DNA from: Dermatophagoides farinae
Taxonomy: Eukaryota; Arthropoda; Arachnida; Sarcoptiformes; Pyroglyphidae
DNA: 64,000 nt
Assembly (NCBI RefSeq): GCF_024713945.1
Contig: NC_134682.1
Location: forward strand, 4,441,001-4,505,000
Direction: 5' to 3'
Positions 21,201 to 33,598 of the stretch are shown in pieces (the stretch's first letter is position 1; every line of letters starts with the position of its first letter). A program made the translations under genes and the position numbers. The notes beneath the pieces were generated by a model. It worked only from the letters and a program-made list of their open reading frames with translations. It had not been told where the DNA came from and did no database searches.

Positions 21201-24200
21201 TTTTTTTTTCAAATCATCACATCCACGCCTTTTCTCGTGTGTGTGTGTGTGTCAAATATTATCCTTTTTCCTATATATGATAATTATCCGTTTGTGTGTG
21301 TGTGAATGTGACAAACAAACGAAAATTTTGAATTTGGAACAATGATTTTCAGAGCAAGAAAACAAAAAACGACCAATATTTTTTTTGTTTGTTTCGATCT
21401 TGACATTCAAAATGGAAAAAATTAGATTTAGTGGAAAAAAACAACAAAAAACAACAGCAAAGTAGATCATCATTATCACGACAATAATGGAAACGAAGAA
21501 GAAAAAAAATTTTGCCATTGACATTCTGATTGATCTATGTTTGGGTCAGTCGATTTTATTTTTTTTTCTGTGTGTGTGTGTGTTACTATCATCATCATCA
21601 TCTGCGGAATGGAATGGAATGGATTCGTTTTGTGTGTGTGTGTGCGTTTTGGTCTACATTTCATTTCAGACCAGTTCTTTTTTTTTCTTATAATAAATCA
21701 CACGGACACATCATCATCATCATCATCATCATCATCATGTGATGTACGAGTTTGAATAATAAAAATGAAATTTATTTAAATTCATTCAACAAACGTGAAT
21801 TTGGCCGCCAAAAAAAAAAATCCACACACACACACACACACACACAATGACACTGTAAATGTTGAGGTCATCATCAACATCGTCATCACGATGATGATGA
21901 TGATGGTGATCATCATCATCAGCGATCAACGATCAATTATATCCCATTGAGAGAGAAACAAACAGCAGGATTTGCAAATGGCAAAGAAAAACTAAACAAA
22001 CACCAGACAGACAATGGTCAAAAAAAAAACTTTACTGTTCAATTAGATTTTTTGTATATATCCGAACAAAACAAAAAAAAAAATCCAAACACAAGAAGAT
22101 CAAGGAAAAACGAGATCAAAAAAATGAAATGAAATGAAATAGATATCTACTGAATTAAATTGATTGATTGAATGAATAAAATGAAAAATCAAGTTTGAAA
22201 GAAACAAACGAAATAAAAAGTCAGTTGCTGGTATGGAAATAATAATGATCAATCAATCAATCAATTATTGAATTCATTCATTCATTCATTCATAAAGATA
22301 ATAATAACGTCATTTATGAATGTGTATATAAAATGATTAACAGAATTTTTCAATTTCACAATTACAACTGGACACATTTTGTTCGGAAAGAGATTACAGC
22401 CATAACAAAAAAAAAAACAATTAATCAATTTCTTTTGAATGAAGATGATTTACTTTCGTTGGTCAATTTTTAAATTTCATTTTATCCCATTTTACATTAA
22501 TAATCATCATCATCTATTTTTTTTTTGTAGCAATCGGGAAATCCAAAACGGAAATTGTTTCAAAAAAAAAAAATTGTTAGTGATGATTTGGCAAAAAAAA
22601 TGTAAACGAAAAAACTTCATCGTAGTAGTTGTTGTCGTGCATTTGAACTGAATTAAAAATCATCATCATCATCATTTTTCATGTCGAAAAAACAAATTTT
22701 TTTTTTTAGTCCAACAACAGTGTGTGCACCAAATTGACATACTTTCATCATTGAATCGATTTATGATGATAATTATTATATTACGAGCGCATAACAGGTT
22801 TTTTTCTTAATTCGCTTTGAATTGAATCGAATTTAGCCAATAATTATTGATTTGTTTGAAAATTGAAAAAAAAATTTTTTGAAAAAAATTGATTTACAGG
22901 TGTACCCCGGGTTAAACAACCATCCAGTCATCCATGATTGGATCAATCAATCGATTCGTATCAAATTGATTGATTTGAGAATGAAGAAGAAAAAAATTGT
23001 GCAAAGACCGGATTTTTTTTATTTCGTCGTCGCTGTCGTCGTTGTTGTTGTTTTTGATTTTCGGTTCATGCAAAAGGGATCAGAAAAAGGGGAATGTGTT
23101 CGATCTGAATGTTTCCATTGATTTTTTTTTTGTATTTTGTTTTGTTTTGATTTAAAAATAATCATTTTCTTTTCGTCTCTCTGTAGTGTATAAATATGTA
23201 GAAATGTTACTTTCATCATCATCATCGGTTCGAGTGAATGAGATGATTATGTTGTTTATTACATATATATACTGGATTGATTCGATTTGATTATGACTAT
23301 GATGATGATGATGATAATGGCCGGTAATGGTGATGATCCGAAAAAGTCATCGCCATGATGATGACGATGAGGATAATGGTGATTGTATCACGTTTTATTT
23401 TTCTTTGATCCCAATCATCAACTTGATGTAATGATGAATGAAATGTAATGAAAAACTCAAACTCGTGCAAATGTTTAGGCTAGTTTCACAAATATACACG
23501 TAATTTTCGGATATTAATCGGTGAAAAATAACAAAAACAAAACAACAAAAACGAGTTTCATCTATTGGATTGATCGTCAATAGTCGTTATTGATTGATCG
23601 AAAAAAAAATGACGACAACAACAACAACAACAATGAAAAATTCCGATGAATTTTGCTCCAGTAATATTGCCGAGTTTAATGTGTTTTTTTTGATAAATTA
23701 TCATTGAATAGAACAACAAACAGCAGCCAAAGCAACAAGTTCATTTACATTCATTGTGCGGGTGTGTGTGTGTGTGTTGAGTGTAAGTGTGAAATTTGAG
23801 ATTCAAATAATGATGATGATGATGATGATGGACAGGTATAAATAGTGATAGTTTAGGACAAAAAATATCATTAACGTAATGACGATGTTTTGTGTTGGAA
23901 CCAAAATTTGTTAATTTGTTGTTGTTGTTGTTGTTGTTGTTTTTGAAATAAACAACAATTTTTTGAACGAATTAATTAATTAATTATTGTACGTTGTTTG
24001 TATTTTTCTCTCTTATTTTTTTACACGTTTATCTTCAATCTAAATCTCGCTGTATGTTCAGGTGTTTTGTTGTTGTCAACAAATCATCAACAGGTGATGA
24101 TTGCCCTAATTGTTCATTTTTGTTGTTGTTGTTGCTTATTGACGGGAATATTCATATAATAATCATTATGATGATTATCGATTTGATAATAATTTAGCGA

Positions 24201-25765
24201 GAAAAAAAACAACAACAACAAAAACACTGATATATATCATATATATGACCTTTATATATCACTTCGATGTCTCATCAATAAAGGTGATGATGATGATCAT
24301 CATCATTGAACCATCAATCAGTCAAACACTTTTTTTTTACTTTCGATGAATGAATGAATGTCATGTCATGTCATTCAAAACCGTTGTTATCGATTCTTTC
24401 GTTCATCACTTTGATTGATTGATCGATCGATTTGATTGCTGATGTATATGTGATTGATTATGGATCAATTTATGATCAATTTTCATTTTTTTTGTTGTTG
24501 TTGTTTGTTCGTTCGTTTTTTTTCGTTTGATTCAAACAACAACAAAATCAACACATAGAAAAAAAAATTAGTTTCCAATTGCACATTCATTGTTCATGTG
24601 TCATTGACATTTATTTTTGATTATTATTACAAACGATCAATCAATCAATCAATCAATAATCATAATAATCGATCAGCTATTTGTCAGAGAATGTAAAAAA
24701 AAGATAACAATGTCAATTTTTGTAGATCAAATCACGAACGGAAGTGATAAAGAAAACCACGTACACACACACACACAAACAATAAAGATCAAATCAATTA
24801 TTCGAATGTTTTTCATCTTTTTTTTCTTCCAAAAAAGATGATGCGATAGTGATGAACGAAACAAAAAAAAATTGGATCGATTATCGAATAGAATGTCCAT
24901 CATAAGTTTTTTTCCTCTGTGTATACAGGTCATGTTTTTTTTTACATTCACTTAATCATTTCAATTCATGAAAATAGGAAGAAATTATCAAAAAAAAAAA
25001 AAACAAAAAACAAAAAAAATTATTTGGCCACAAAAGTCAGAATTACAATCGATTATTGCAATAATCATTTTGTAATCCTTTATCATCATCATCATCATTC
25101 TCAAATTAATAGCTTCATCGTTTATCAATTACAAATTGATCGATTAAATCAATCAAGTTTATTATTATTTTGTCATCAAATTGATTGTGTTTTGATTAGA
25201 TTTCATTTCATATATAATTCATCATGGTTGTTGACAGTTTTTTGTTTTGTTTTAATTACCCCATAATAAAAACAAATATATAAAAAAACACACACACACA
25301 CACACACACAAACACAGACAATTTTGAACTTTGAGATTTATGATGATCATCATCAAATTTCTTTTTCTTCAATTTTTGTTTTTGTTTTTCTCTATAGACA
25401 ACCATCCATCAATATAAATCAATCATCATCATCATCATTCACTATAATCGATCATTATCAATACGTTGTATGTGTGTGGTCGTAAGTTTTATTATTTTTG
25501 TTACCACTACAATTTTGTATTCGATTTTTTTTTTGAATCGAACAAAACGTTTGATAGTCGGTCGGTTGGTTGATTGGTTCTGTTTATCATCATCACCATT
25601 AAATGATTGCTTTATTATTATATTTCAAACATAATTCAAAAGTTAATCATCATCATCATCATTGATCATTATTATTATCAGTGGTAATCAATCAATAAAT
25701 AAATATATCACATACGTCGTTCGATTGAATCGTTGAAATCAAATAAAAATTATTTGGTTTTTTCC
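15201..25765. other. 10-kb region with no supported gene
   Basis: A/T runs, (GAT/ATC)n, (CAA/TTG)n, (CA/GT)n and poly-N/H/D-like frames only. I found no conserved domain, no chain of phase-consistent exons and no tRNA-like fold by eye. An orphan TATAAATAG lies at 23837-23845 on the plus strand, with no open frame below it. The region may hold promoters or enhancers of the flanking genes or a non-coding RNA, none of which I can support from sequence. Confidence 0.55.
15693..15701 (-). promoter_or_regulatory. Possible TATA box of PYRRV-core gene 2
   Basis: TATAAATAG on the minus strand, about 490 bp upstream of the ATG at 15200. The distance would need a leader of about 460 nt or a non-coding exon. 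Confidence 0.3.
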
Positions 25766-25773
25766 TATAAAAA
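25766..25773 (+). promoter_or_regulatory. TATA box of cathepsin D-like gene
   Basis: CCTATAAAAA, 131 bp upstream of the ATG at 25897; about 30 bp downstream is an ACGCATTTAC initiator-like stretch. Confidence 0.5.
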
Positions 25774-25896
25774 AAATCATTTTTTTTACAACGCATTTAC
25801 TTGCTAGTGTGGTTGTCGCTGGAATCACAACGTATTTTTTTTTCATCTCCTGATTAACCAAAAAAAAAAAAAATCATACAATAACCAGAATCGAAA

Positions 25897-27156
25897 ATGA
25901 AATTGATCGTTTTATCATCATTGGCCATCATCATGATGATGATGGCCAATATGGCCATTGCAAAAGAATTATTTCGTATACCATTACAACATACACAAAC
26001 ATTTCGTTCACGTTTGCTTGAAGTTGGTACGAATGTCAAACTAGCACTTTTGGATCATCATTTTCATCATTGGACAAAATATGGCCCATTTCCAGAACCA
26101 TTGTCCAATTATGCTGATGCACAATATTATGGTGAAATTTCTATCGGTACACCGCCACAAAAATTCAAAGTTTGTCATTGATTCTCTTCAATTTGATTGA
26201 TGTAATATTACTTTGTTTTTTAGGTAATATTCGATACTGGTAGCTCGAATCTATGGATTCCATCGAAAAAATGTAGCTACACCAATATTGCCTGTATGTT
26301 ACATAACAAATATGATAGTAGCAAATCATCGACATACAAAGCGAATGGTACTGCATTTGAAATTCGTTATGGTACTGGTAGTATGACTGGATTTCTCAGC
26401 ACCGATACGGTGTCCATCTCTGAAATTGCCATCAAAGATCAAACATTTGCTGAAGCTGTAAAAGAACCAGGTGTTACATTTATTTTCGCCAAATTTGATG
26501 GTATTCTTGGTTTAGGTTTCGAAACAATTAGCCAAGATCAAGTACCAACAGTTTTTGGTAATATGGTTCGTCAAGGTCTGGTAAAAGATCCAGTGTTTTC
26601 ATTCTATTTGAATCGTGATGAAAATGGTAAAGTTGGTGGTGAAATCATTTTTGGTGGATCGGATCCAAATTATTATGATGGTAATTTTACATATGTTCCA
26701 TTGAGTAAAATTGGCTATTGGCAATTCAATATGTCATCGGTGAATATTGAGAATAAAGATGATAAAATTGTCGGCCATCTTTGTGAATATGGTTGTCAAG
26801 CTATTGCCGATACTGGTACATCATTGATTGGTGGCCCTAATGAAGAAGTCGATCATCTGAATAAAGCTTTGGGTGCAAATGGTCCAATCAAAGGAATCTA
26901 TACGTTCAATTGTAGCAAAATTAACGATCTACCAAATATTGTATTTAAAATTGGTGGTAAAAATTTTCCATTAACACCACAACAATATGTTATGAAGATG
27001 CAAGCATTAGGACAAACAGCATGCATTTCATCATTTATTGGTTTACCACCAGAAATTGGTGATCTATGGATATTGGGCGATGTATTCATTGGCTATTATT
27101 ATACGGAATTTGATTATGCTAATCATCGTGTTGGTTTTGCTAAAACTAAAAACTAA
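25897..27156 (+). CDS. Cathepsin D-like aspartic protease (pepsin family A1)
   Basis: Two exons, 25897-26169 and 26224-27156 (donor AAA|GTTTGT, acceptor TTTTTAG|GTA), 401 residues. Residues 1-22 are a Met-rich signal peptide. A propeptide follows ([20 protein letters not shown]) with basic and hydrophobic residues as in pepsinogens. The mature enzyme begins around the [14 protein letters not shown] motif. Catalytic Asp95 is in [11 protein letters not shown] and Asp287 in [12 protein letters not shown]; the flap Tyr140 is in [11 protein letters not shown]. Four N-glycosylation sequons (NGT, NFT, NMS, NCS) are present. Length and motifs fit an active enzyme. It acts in the lysosome or the gut lumen; which one cannot be told from sequence. 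It is convergent with the hrp48-type gene. Confidence 0.93.
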
Positions 27157-27633
27157 CTCTTTCCACTTAAATTTCCACGATTGATTGATTGATATAAAAA
27201 TAAAAATTTGAAATTCTTTTTCGCTTTTTATTAATTACAAAATTTCAAAAAAAAGTTAATGTAAAATTTTGATTCATAAAAGAACAAAAAACACTGAAAA
27301 TCTAAACAAATTTCCAATGAGGATCATTGATATATCAATCAAGAAAAAAAAATCCGGGCTTTCGTTTTTTTTGTTTGTCGTAAATAGGTCTAAAAAATAG
27401 ATGAACGAAAGACCGGGAAAGGATGGTGGGATGGTAAGAGCAAATATATTCGAAAGAATGATTCATTTTCTCAATCAAAAAAAAAAAACGGTGGATTACA
27501 AAAAAAACAGCAACGATGAACCAGTAAGAAATATAAAGAAATAAAGAATATTTCCAACAATAAAGATTGGTAAATTGAAATTCGTTGATTGTCTGTGTGT
27601 GTGTGTGTGTGTGTGTCATCAATCAATCAATTA
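27157..27633. other. Shared 3' region of convergent genes
   Basis: 477 bp between the stops of the protease (+) and the RRM protein (-). A plus-strand AATAAA lies at 27199-27204. A minus-strand AATAAA is at 27227-27232, about 400 bp below the RRM stop. If both are used the two 3' ends overlap. A (GT)n run lies at 27593-27617. Confidence 0.45.
27199..27204 (+). terminator. Polyadenylation signal of cathepsin D-like gene
   Basis: AATAAA 43 nt after the stop codon, followed by a T-rich stretch. Confidence 0.55.
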
Positions 27634-30600
27634 TTATGATCGTCTGTATGGATGATATCCTTGATTCTGTGATTGTATATTCATCATTCGAGATCCATGA
27701 AATGATTGTTGATTATATGAATTTGGATTAACAATACCACCCACAGCACCACCACTAATATTTGGCTGTTGTAATTGTGGCGGTGGTATTGGTTGAGATT
27801 GTGGCATAGTAAATGATCCACCAATTATATAATCAGATGATGATGATGATGATGAATGAATAGGTTGTGCTGCTATTACTGCTATTGGTGTTTGTGATGA
27901 GTGTTGTTGTTGTTGTTGTGTTGGAATCATTGTCGTTGTTGGTAAATTATTTGTTATTGCATTTATTGAATTTGCAGCTGCTGAATGATGATGATGATGA
28001 TTATGTTGTGGATGAGTATTATTCAACATAGCAGCAGCCGTAACATGTGGATATCCGGCAGCACCAACACCTGTTGTTGCTGCGGTTGGTCTATACATAT
28101 TGGTTATATTTGGACCAACAGGTTGTTGTTGATGTGATAATGTATGACCAACACCACTAAAGCTATTTGTTTCATGATGATAATTTCCAATAGCTAATGT
28201 GAGGGTGAGAAAAATAATGTTAGTTTATGACAATTATTCATCACTTGATTCCCTTACAAGTTTGGCCAATTGCTGTTGGAATAATTGAATTGGAAACAGA
28301 ACTAGTAGAACCACCACCAACACCACCATTGGCCATTTGATGATGATGGTGATTTGGATTCATGGAAGTCATATTATGTGCTGGTGGTGGTGGAAGAAAA
28401 TTTGTTGATGGTGGTGGAAGAAAATTTGCTGGTGGTGGAGGTGGATGTTGTTGTTGTGGTTGATGTGTATGTACAACACCTGATGTTACAGCAGAAGTTG
28501 CCGAACTATGACCAAATGATGCGGGAGACATTGGATGATGTTGTTGTGGTGTTGTTGGTGGTGGTTGTAATCCTACAGTCGCTGGTGTTCCTGGTTGTTG
28601 ATGAGGTGTTGACGATCCATATGGATTATGCATACCGGTTGGCGTTGGCCATCCAGGTGGATATGGATGTCCAAACGGTGTCCAATTTGGTGGGCCAGCA
28701 GCGGCTGTAGCTGCTATTGCTGCTGCAGCAGCTGCCGCTGTTGATGGATTCCATGCAACATTGGTAGCAACAGCAGCAGGTGTATAACCGGATATATTGG
28801 ACATACCATTCATAGTGGCAACAGGTGTTGGCCACATTGGCCATGATGGCATAAAATAAGGCATTGAAATATTTGTTCCACCGGTACCGGAACCTGCACC
28901 ACCAATAGCAGCCATTGATCCACCAATACCACCACTACTACTACCCATCATCATACCATGATGATGATGATGATGTTGTATATTACCATTCGTAGGTAGA
29001 GGAGTACCAGATTTATTATGCTGTGGTTCGGCACGTTTTACTTCTACCTGGTATTATTAAAAAAAAAATAAAAAAATAGAAAAATAAAACAAAATTCAAT
29101 TAGAAATCAAATCAAATAAAAATATTTATAAAAAAAAATTGTGTAAACTAAATTAAAAAAAAAAAGAAAAAGAAAACAGAAACACAATACACTTCGTTGA
29201 TGATATGGACAGACAAACAAATAAAATCGATGATTAGCGTATTTACCACTATTTTAAACTATATAGAAATATATTAATATTAATAATTTAGTTATAATTA
29301 AATTAAATTACATTATCAATTATGGTAATTAATAAATAAATTAATTAATTAATCAATCAATATATACTATATATAATTATCCAAAAATCGTAATGACATG
29401 CATATATTAAAATTACAATAATAATAATTATGAAAAACGGTGAATAATTATGTAACAAACACATTACTACAACTACTACTTTATTTAGATAACTAGCAAC
29501 AGGTTTTTTTTCTCTTTCTCTTTAGCTATGAAAAACAAACAAACAAACAATCAAGTGCACGAGAAAAACGATTTTAAAAAAAAGGAAATATATGTGTGAT
29601 TATTATAAATGAATAACAATAACAATGATATATATATATTAATGATAATAATAATATTAACCTGTTTTCCATTGATGGTAACAAAATGTTCGGCAACTAC
29701 TTTATAAATCGATTCTTCATTGTCGAATGATAGAAATCCAAAGCCTGTGCATATATAATATATATATATATACATATATAGTGATAATATACATGTATAT
29801 GTGATTTTGTTTTGGGTCATTGAATCATTTTTTTTGTAATGATAAGTTTTTGGTTTTTTTTTCAAATTATATCATGTGTGTATGCGTATGTCATGATCAT
29901 CATGATCATCATTCAAATAATAAATATGAAAACGAAAAAAAACAATGAAAAAAAATTGATTAGTTTGTTGTTGATTACAAAAATGAAACGAAAAAAAAAA
30001 CAGAAAAAAAAGTGAAAAAGAAAGAAAAAAAACCAGAAATTCTATTATTAGAGGAATCTTCAGGTGGTGGTATATCGATAAAATTGATTGAGAAATGTAA
30101 AGCGAAGTGAATGATTTTTGTTTCAGTAAATAAACGCACACGCACACACACACACCAATCAGATCAGAAGCGATAAAAAAAAACTAATGTTAATCATCAT
30201 TAAAACTAATATATGAGATATGATTTGTAAATTTAGATTGAAATTGTGATAAAATTGTTTAAAAAAAACACACAGGCACAAACACAAACACAAACACAAA
30301 CAAACAAACAAACCTCGTGATTTTTTCTTTTCCTGGTCAAACATTATTATTGCTTCAGTTACCTGTATTTGAGTGAATTTTTTTTTTTTTTGGTGAGCAA
30401 AGAGAAAAAAAACATTCATTTTGAAAACACATACATTTCCATATTTGGAGAAAAATTCTTTCAGTCTTGTTTCAGTTATATTTGGCGGTAAACCACCGAG
30501 AAAAATTTTCGAAAAATTTGTATGTCTATATTCTTTTCGTGATTTGGCCGCCGTACGTAGATTACATTCTTTCGGGTCGATCTGTGTTTACAAGTGGAAA

Positions 30601-31066
30601 AGAATTTTTTTTTTATTTTTTGGTTAAAATCCAAAAAAAAAAAAATTTTCACACTTACTGTTCGTCCATCAAGCTGATGATTCTGTACATTTAGTACTTT
30701 TCTTACGGAATTTGGATCCATAAATGTAACGAAACCGAAACCACGTGATTTACCCGTTTCTGGATTTTTCATTATTAAACATTCGGTTACATCACCGAAT
30801 TCGGTAAAATAATCACGTAATTTATCTATGATACAAACACAGAGAATTAAATGTTAAAAAATTGAAAATGCAAAAAACAAAAAGAAATTCGACATTCAAC
30901 AAACAAACCTTCATTTGTTTCCCAGCTAAGACCACCGACAAAAATTTTCCTAAAATTATGATATGAATGGAGAGAAATAAAAAAAATTTTTTGAATAAAA
31001 ATCCAATTTCAACAGCAAAAACAACGAAAACAACACATACCCTTCTTCGGCTCCATCAGCCATCAT
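27634..31066 (-). CDS. Hrb27C: Two-RRM RNA-binding protein, hrp48/Hrb27C/DAZAP1 type
   Basis: Eight exons on the minus strand: 31066-31041, 30949-30909, 30825-30659, 30581-30435, 30362-30314, 29744-29662, 29047-28258 and 28193-27634. All splice in frame, giving 620 residues. RRM1 has RNP2 KIFVGG (residue 10 on) and RNP1 SRGFGFVTF; the linker LDGRTIDPKECN is typical of the family. RRM2 has KIFLGG (residue 103 on) and KKSRGFGFLSF, then INGKQVEVKRAEP. These match Drosophila Hrp48 almost block for block. The remaining 440 residues are Gly/Pro/Gln/His/Ala-rich, longer than in the fly. The family binds mRNA in nucleus and cytoplasm and controls splicing, localisation and translation. Exon 1 encodes only MMADGAEEG. 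Confidence 0.93.
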
Positions 31067-31699
31067 TATTTGGAATTTTGTATGTTTTTTTTTCAAATTC
31101 GATGAAATTCAAACGAAATTTTTTTTTCCTATTTTTCAATGAAAAGTTCAGCAATTGCGTGTTTAAGATGAAATTATTGCAAACAAAAAAGAAAAGAAAA
31201 ATTGAAATTCGAATTATCCAGGTGGTGGTTGACAATTTTTTGTTTTTTTTTTGTCAAACAAGATGAAATTATGAATATTATTACATCCACATACGGTTAT
31301 TTATCACCAAAAAAAGAAAAAATGAAAGAAAAACTAAAAGAACTTCGTCGTCATCATCGTTGATCAAAAATATTCATCAACAACAACAACAACAACAAAA
31401 ACAAAAACAACAAAAATGAACTCGTCAATCCAAAACGTGTGCGTGTGTTGTGTAAATTCAATTCATAATACACACAGATGGACAGATTGACATACGAAAC
31501 GAAAAAAATATTCATCAGTTGTAGCTACAATTGAATCCATATATACTGTATGTATCAATTTTTATCAATCAATACACCGGCTTCAAATTGATGGTCATTG
31601 TGACTATACTAGTTTTCGGAATGGCCACAACCACATACTGAACACGCAGAGTATCATTTTTTCTGAAATCAACAACAACAAAAAAATATTGATTCCGTT

Positions 31700-31714
31700 C
31701 AACAGATGGCGCTT
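31700..31714 (+). promoter_or_regulatory. CTCF-like site upstream of hrp48-type gene
   Basis: CAACAGATGGCGCTT matches CASYAGRKGGCGC except A in place of S. It lies about 640 bp upstream of the hrp48-type ATG. Confidence 0.4.
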
Positions 31715-33435
31715 TAAAAAAAAAATAAATTTGATTTTTTGCAATTTAACGAAACCAAAAAAAAAAAAAAAAAAAAAACTTAAAGTCGGGTAAGTAAAGT
31801 AGGTAAGCCGTAAATGACATCAAAGCAAAACCGAATAAATCCTTGTGGATTATCCATCATCATCATCATCATCATCACTTTTATGAATATATGGATTACG
31901 GATTAACCGCGTTACTATAGCAACAAATTTTTTTTCTTTTCCCAAACAATAATGGATTCTATGGTTATATTGAGTTCAATTGCCTTTCGTTGAATTACAT
32001 TACATAATCCAATAGAATCCAATAGAATAAATGTATTGTAGTGAAGCCAACATTTCCAATTTTTGATTGTATTCCATAGTGGGGCAAAAAAAAAATCGAA
32101 CGACAAGACAAGACAAGTTTTTTTTTGAGTTAAAAAAAACTTTTCAATTTTGTTTCCTTGTTTCAAAATTGTGTCATTTTTTTCTCTCTCTTTTACACAC
32201 ACACACACACACCATCAAATTCTCAATTTAATTGTGTTTCATTCACTTTATTTTTTTCTATTTAAAATCGTCATCGTTATTTTCATGATTGCAAAGAAAA
32301 ATTGATGATGATGATAATGATGATCATTGTGTTCGATTTTACATTGAATTTTATTTCACCATTGAATAATGATGATTATGACAACAACAACAACAACAAC
32401 AACGACAACGATAATAATGATGCTTCGTGATAATATCATCATCATCATATATGACCATTGTCCAGCATGGACAAATCAAAATAATCCATTTTTATTCAAT
32501 ATTTTGTTGAAAAATTATTGCTATTAACACACACACAATGCACAAAAATAGATGAATGAATGACACAAGGTTAAAATTTCTATCAATTTTGTGTGTGTGT
32601 GTGTGTGTGTGTGACAAGGTAAGCCGATTTTTTTTTCGTTCTAATGAAGAAAAAAAAATTTTTTTTTTGTCAAGAACAAAAAAAAAAATATGGTCACTCA
32701 CGAAAATGATGTTTTATAGCCGGATAGCGTTTTTTTTCTGATTTTGACAGTATCCACTACTATTACTACTACTACTACAGCAACAGCTACAAGTTTGGAT
32801 TGAAGATGATGATATCCGGCCTTGAAAATACCAAAAAAAAATCGAAATGAAATGAAATGAAAACCATTCAATAATATGGCACCTAATAACAAAACAAAAC
32901 AAAACAAAAAAATACTTTATCATCATTATCACCTTGAACTAGATTTGCAATAATAACACGCACACAATTTCAATTTCATTTGAAATTAATGATTGATTTT
33001 TTCTTTTCCATTTATTTTTTTTTTGTTTTTGTTTGTTTTTTTTTCTAGACTTGAAAGCGGTATCGTTAATCGAAATTTTTTTTTTTTTTTTGTCATCCGG
33101 GAATCCAAATAACGCATGTTTGGAATTTTTTGTTGTTGTTGTTGATAAACCTTCCACAAATGGAATTTATTACAACGGAAATTTGATCGGATTCAATTCC
33201 CAAAAAAAAAATTGATCCGGATCATTAAATTTCCTCTCTCTCGTACGTCATACTGAATACTGGGATCAAATACTGAACCAAAGAAAAAAAAACAATCCAT
33301 AATGTCAACAACGAAAATGTTAAAAGGACTTTTTTGGTTGAAAATAAAAACAAAACAAAATAAAAAAAAATTCATTTCGGTTTCCACTACCTTTGATACC
33401 TGTATAGTTGAGAAAGCCCCTGACCCTTAGTGATA

Positions 33436-33458
33436 GTGTGTGTGTGTGTGTGTGTGTG
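33436..33458. repeat. (GT)n microsatellite
   Basis: About 11 GT units. Similar arrays occur at 32587-32613, 21827-21845 (CA) and 48855-48900 (CA, interrupted). Confidence 0.9.
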
Positions 33459-33579
33459 GGTAAAATCAACAACAACAACAATTGTTGATCTAGGTCAGTT
33501 CAAAAAAAAAAAAAAAATAAAATAAAATAAAACCTGCCCATCCGCGCAACACACCTTGGATAATGTCATCGAAGGTCAG

Positions 33580-33598
33580 CCACCTGGTCATCAGGTGG
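33580..33598. promoter_or_regulatory. Inverted pair of CACCTG/CAGGTG E-boxes
   Basis: CCACCTG-GTCAT-CAGGTGG, a 7-bp perfect inverted repeat with a 5-bp centre. CACCTG/CAGGTG is the core bound by Snail, Scratch and ZEB zinc-finger repressors. It sits in one of the few non-repetitive patches of the spacer. Confidence 0.3.

Noticed and set aside
23837-23845. Orphan TATAAATAG as the promoter of a hidden gene
   Set aside because: No open frame or splice chain follows it. In AT-rich DNA such a match is expected by chance.
15201-25765. CRISPR-like or satellite arrays in the long spacer
   Set aside because: Repeats are di-, tri- and tetranucleotide microsatellites only. No direct repeats with unique spacers occur, and the DNA is clearly eukaryotic.
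28354-28710. Plus-strand Val-rich frame opposite the hrp48-type gene
   Set aside because: It is the antisense of Gly/Pro/His codons in a gene with eight phase-consistent exons.
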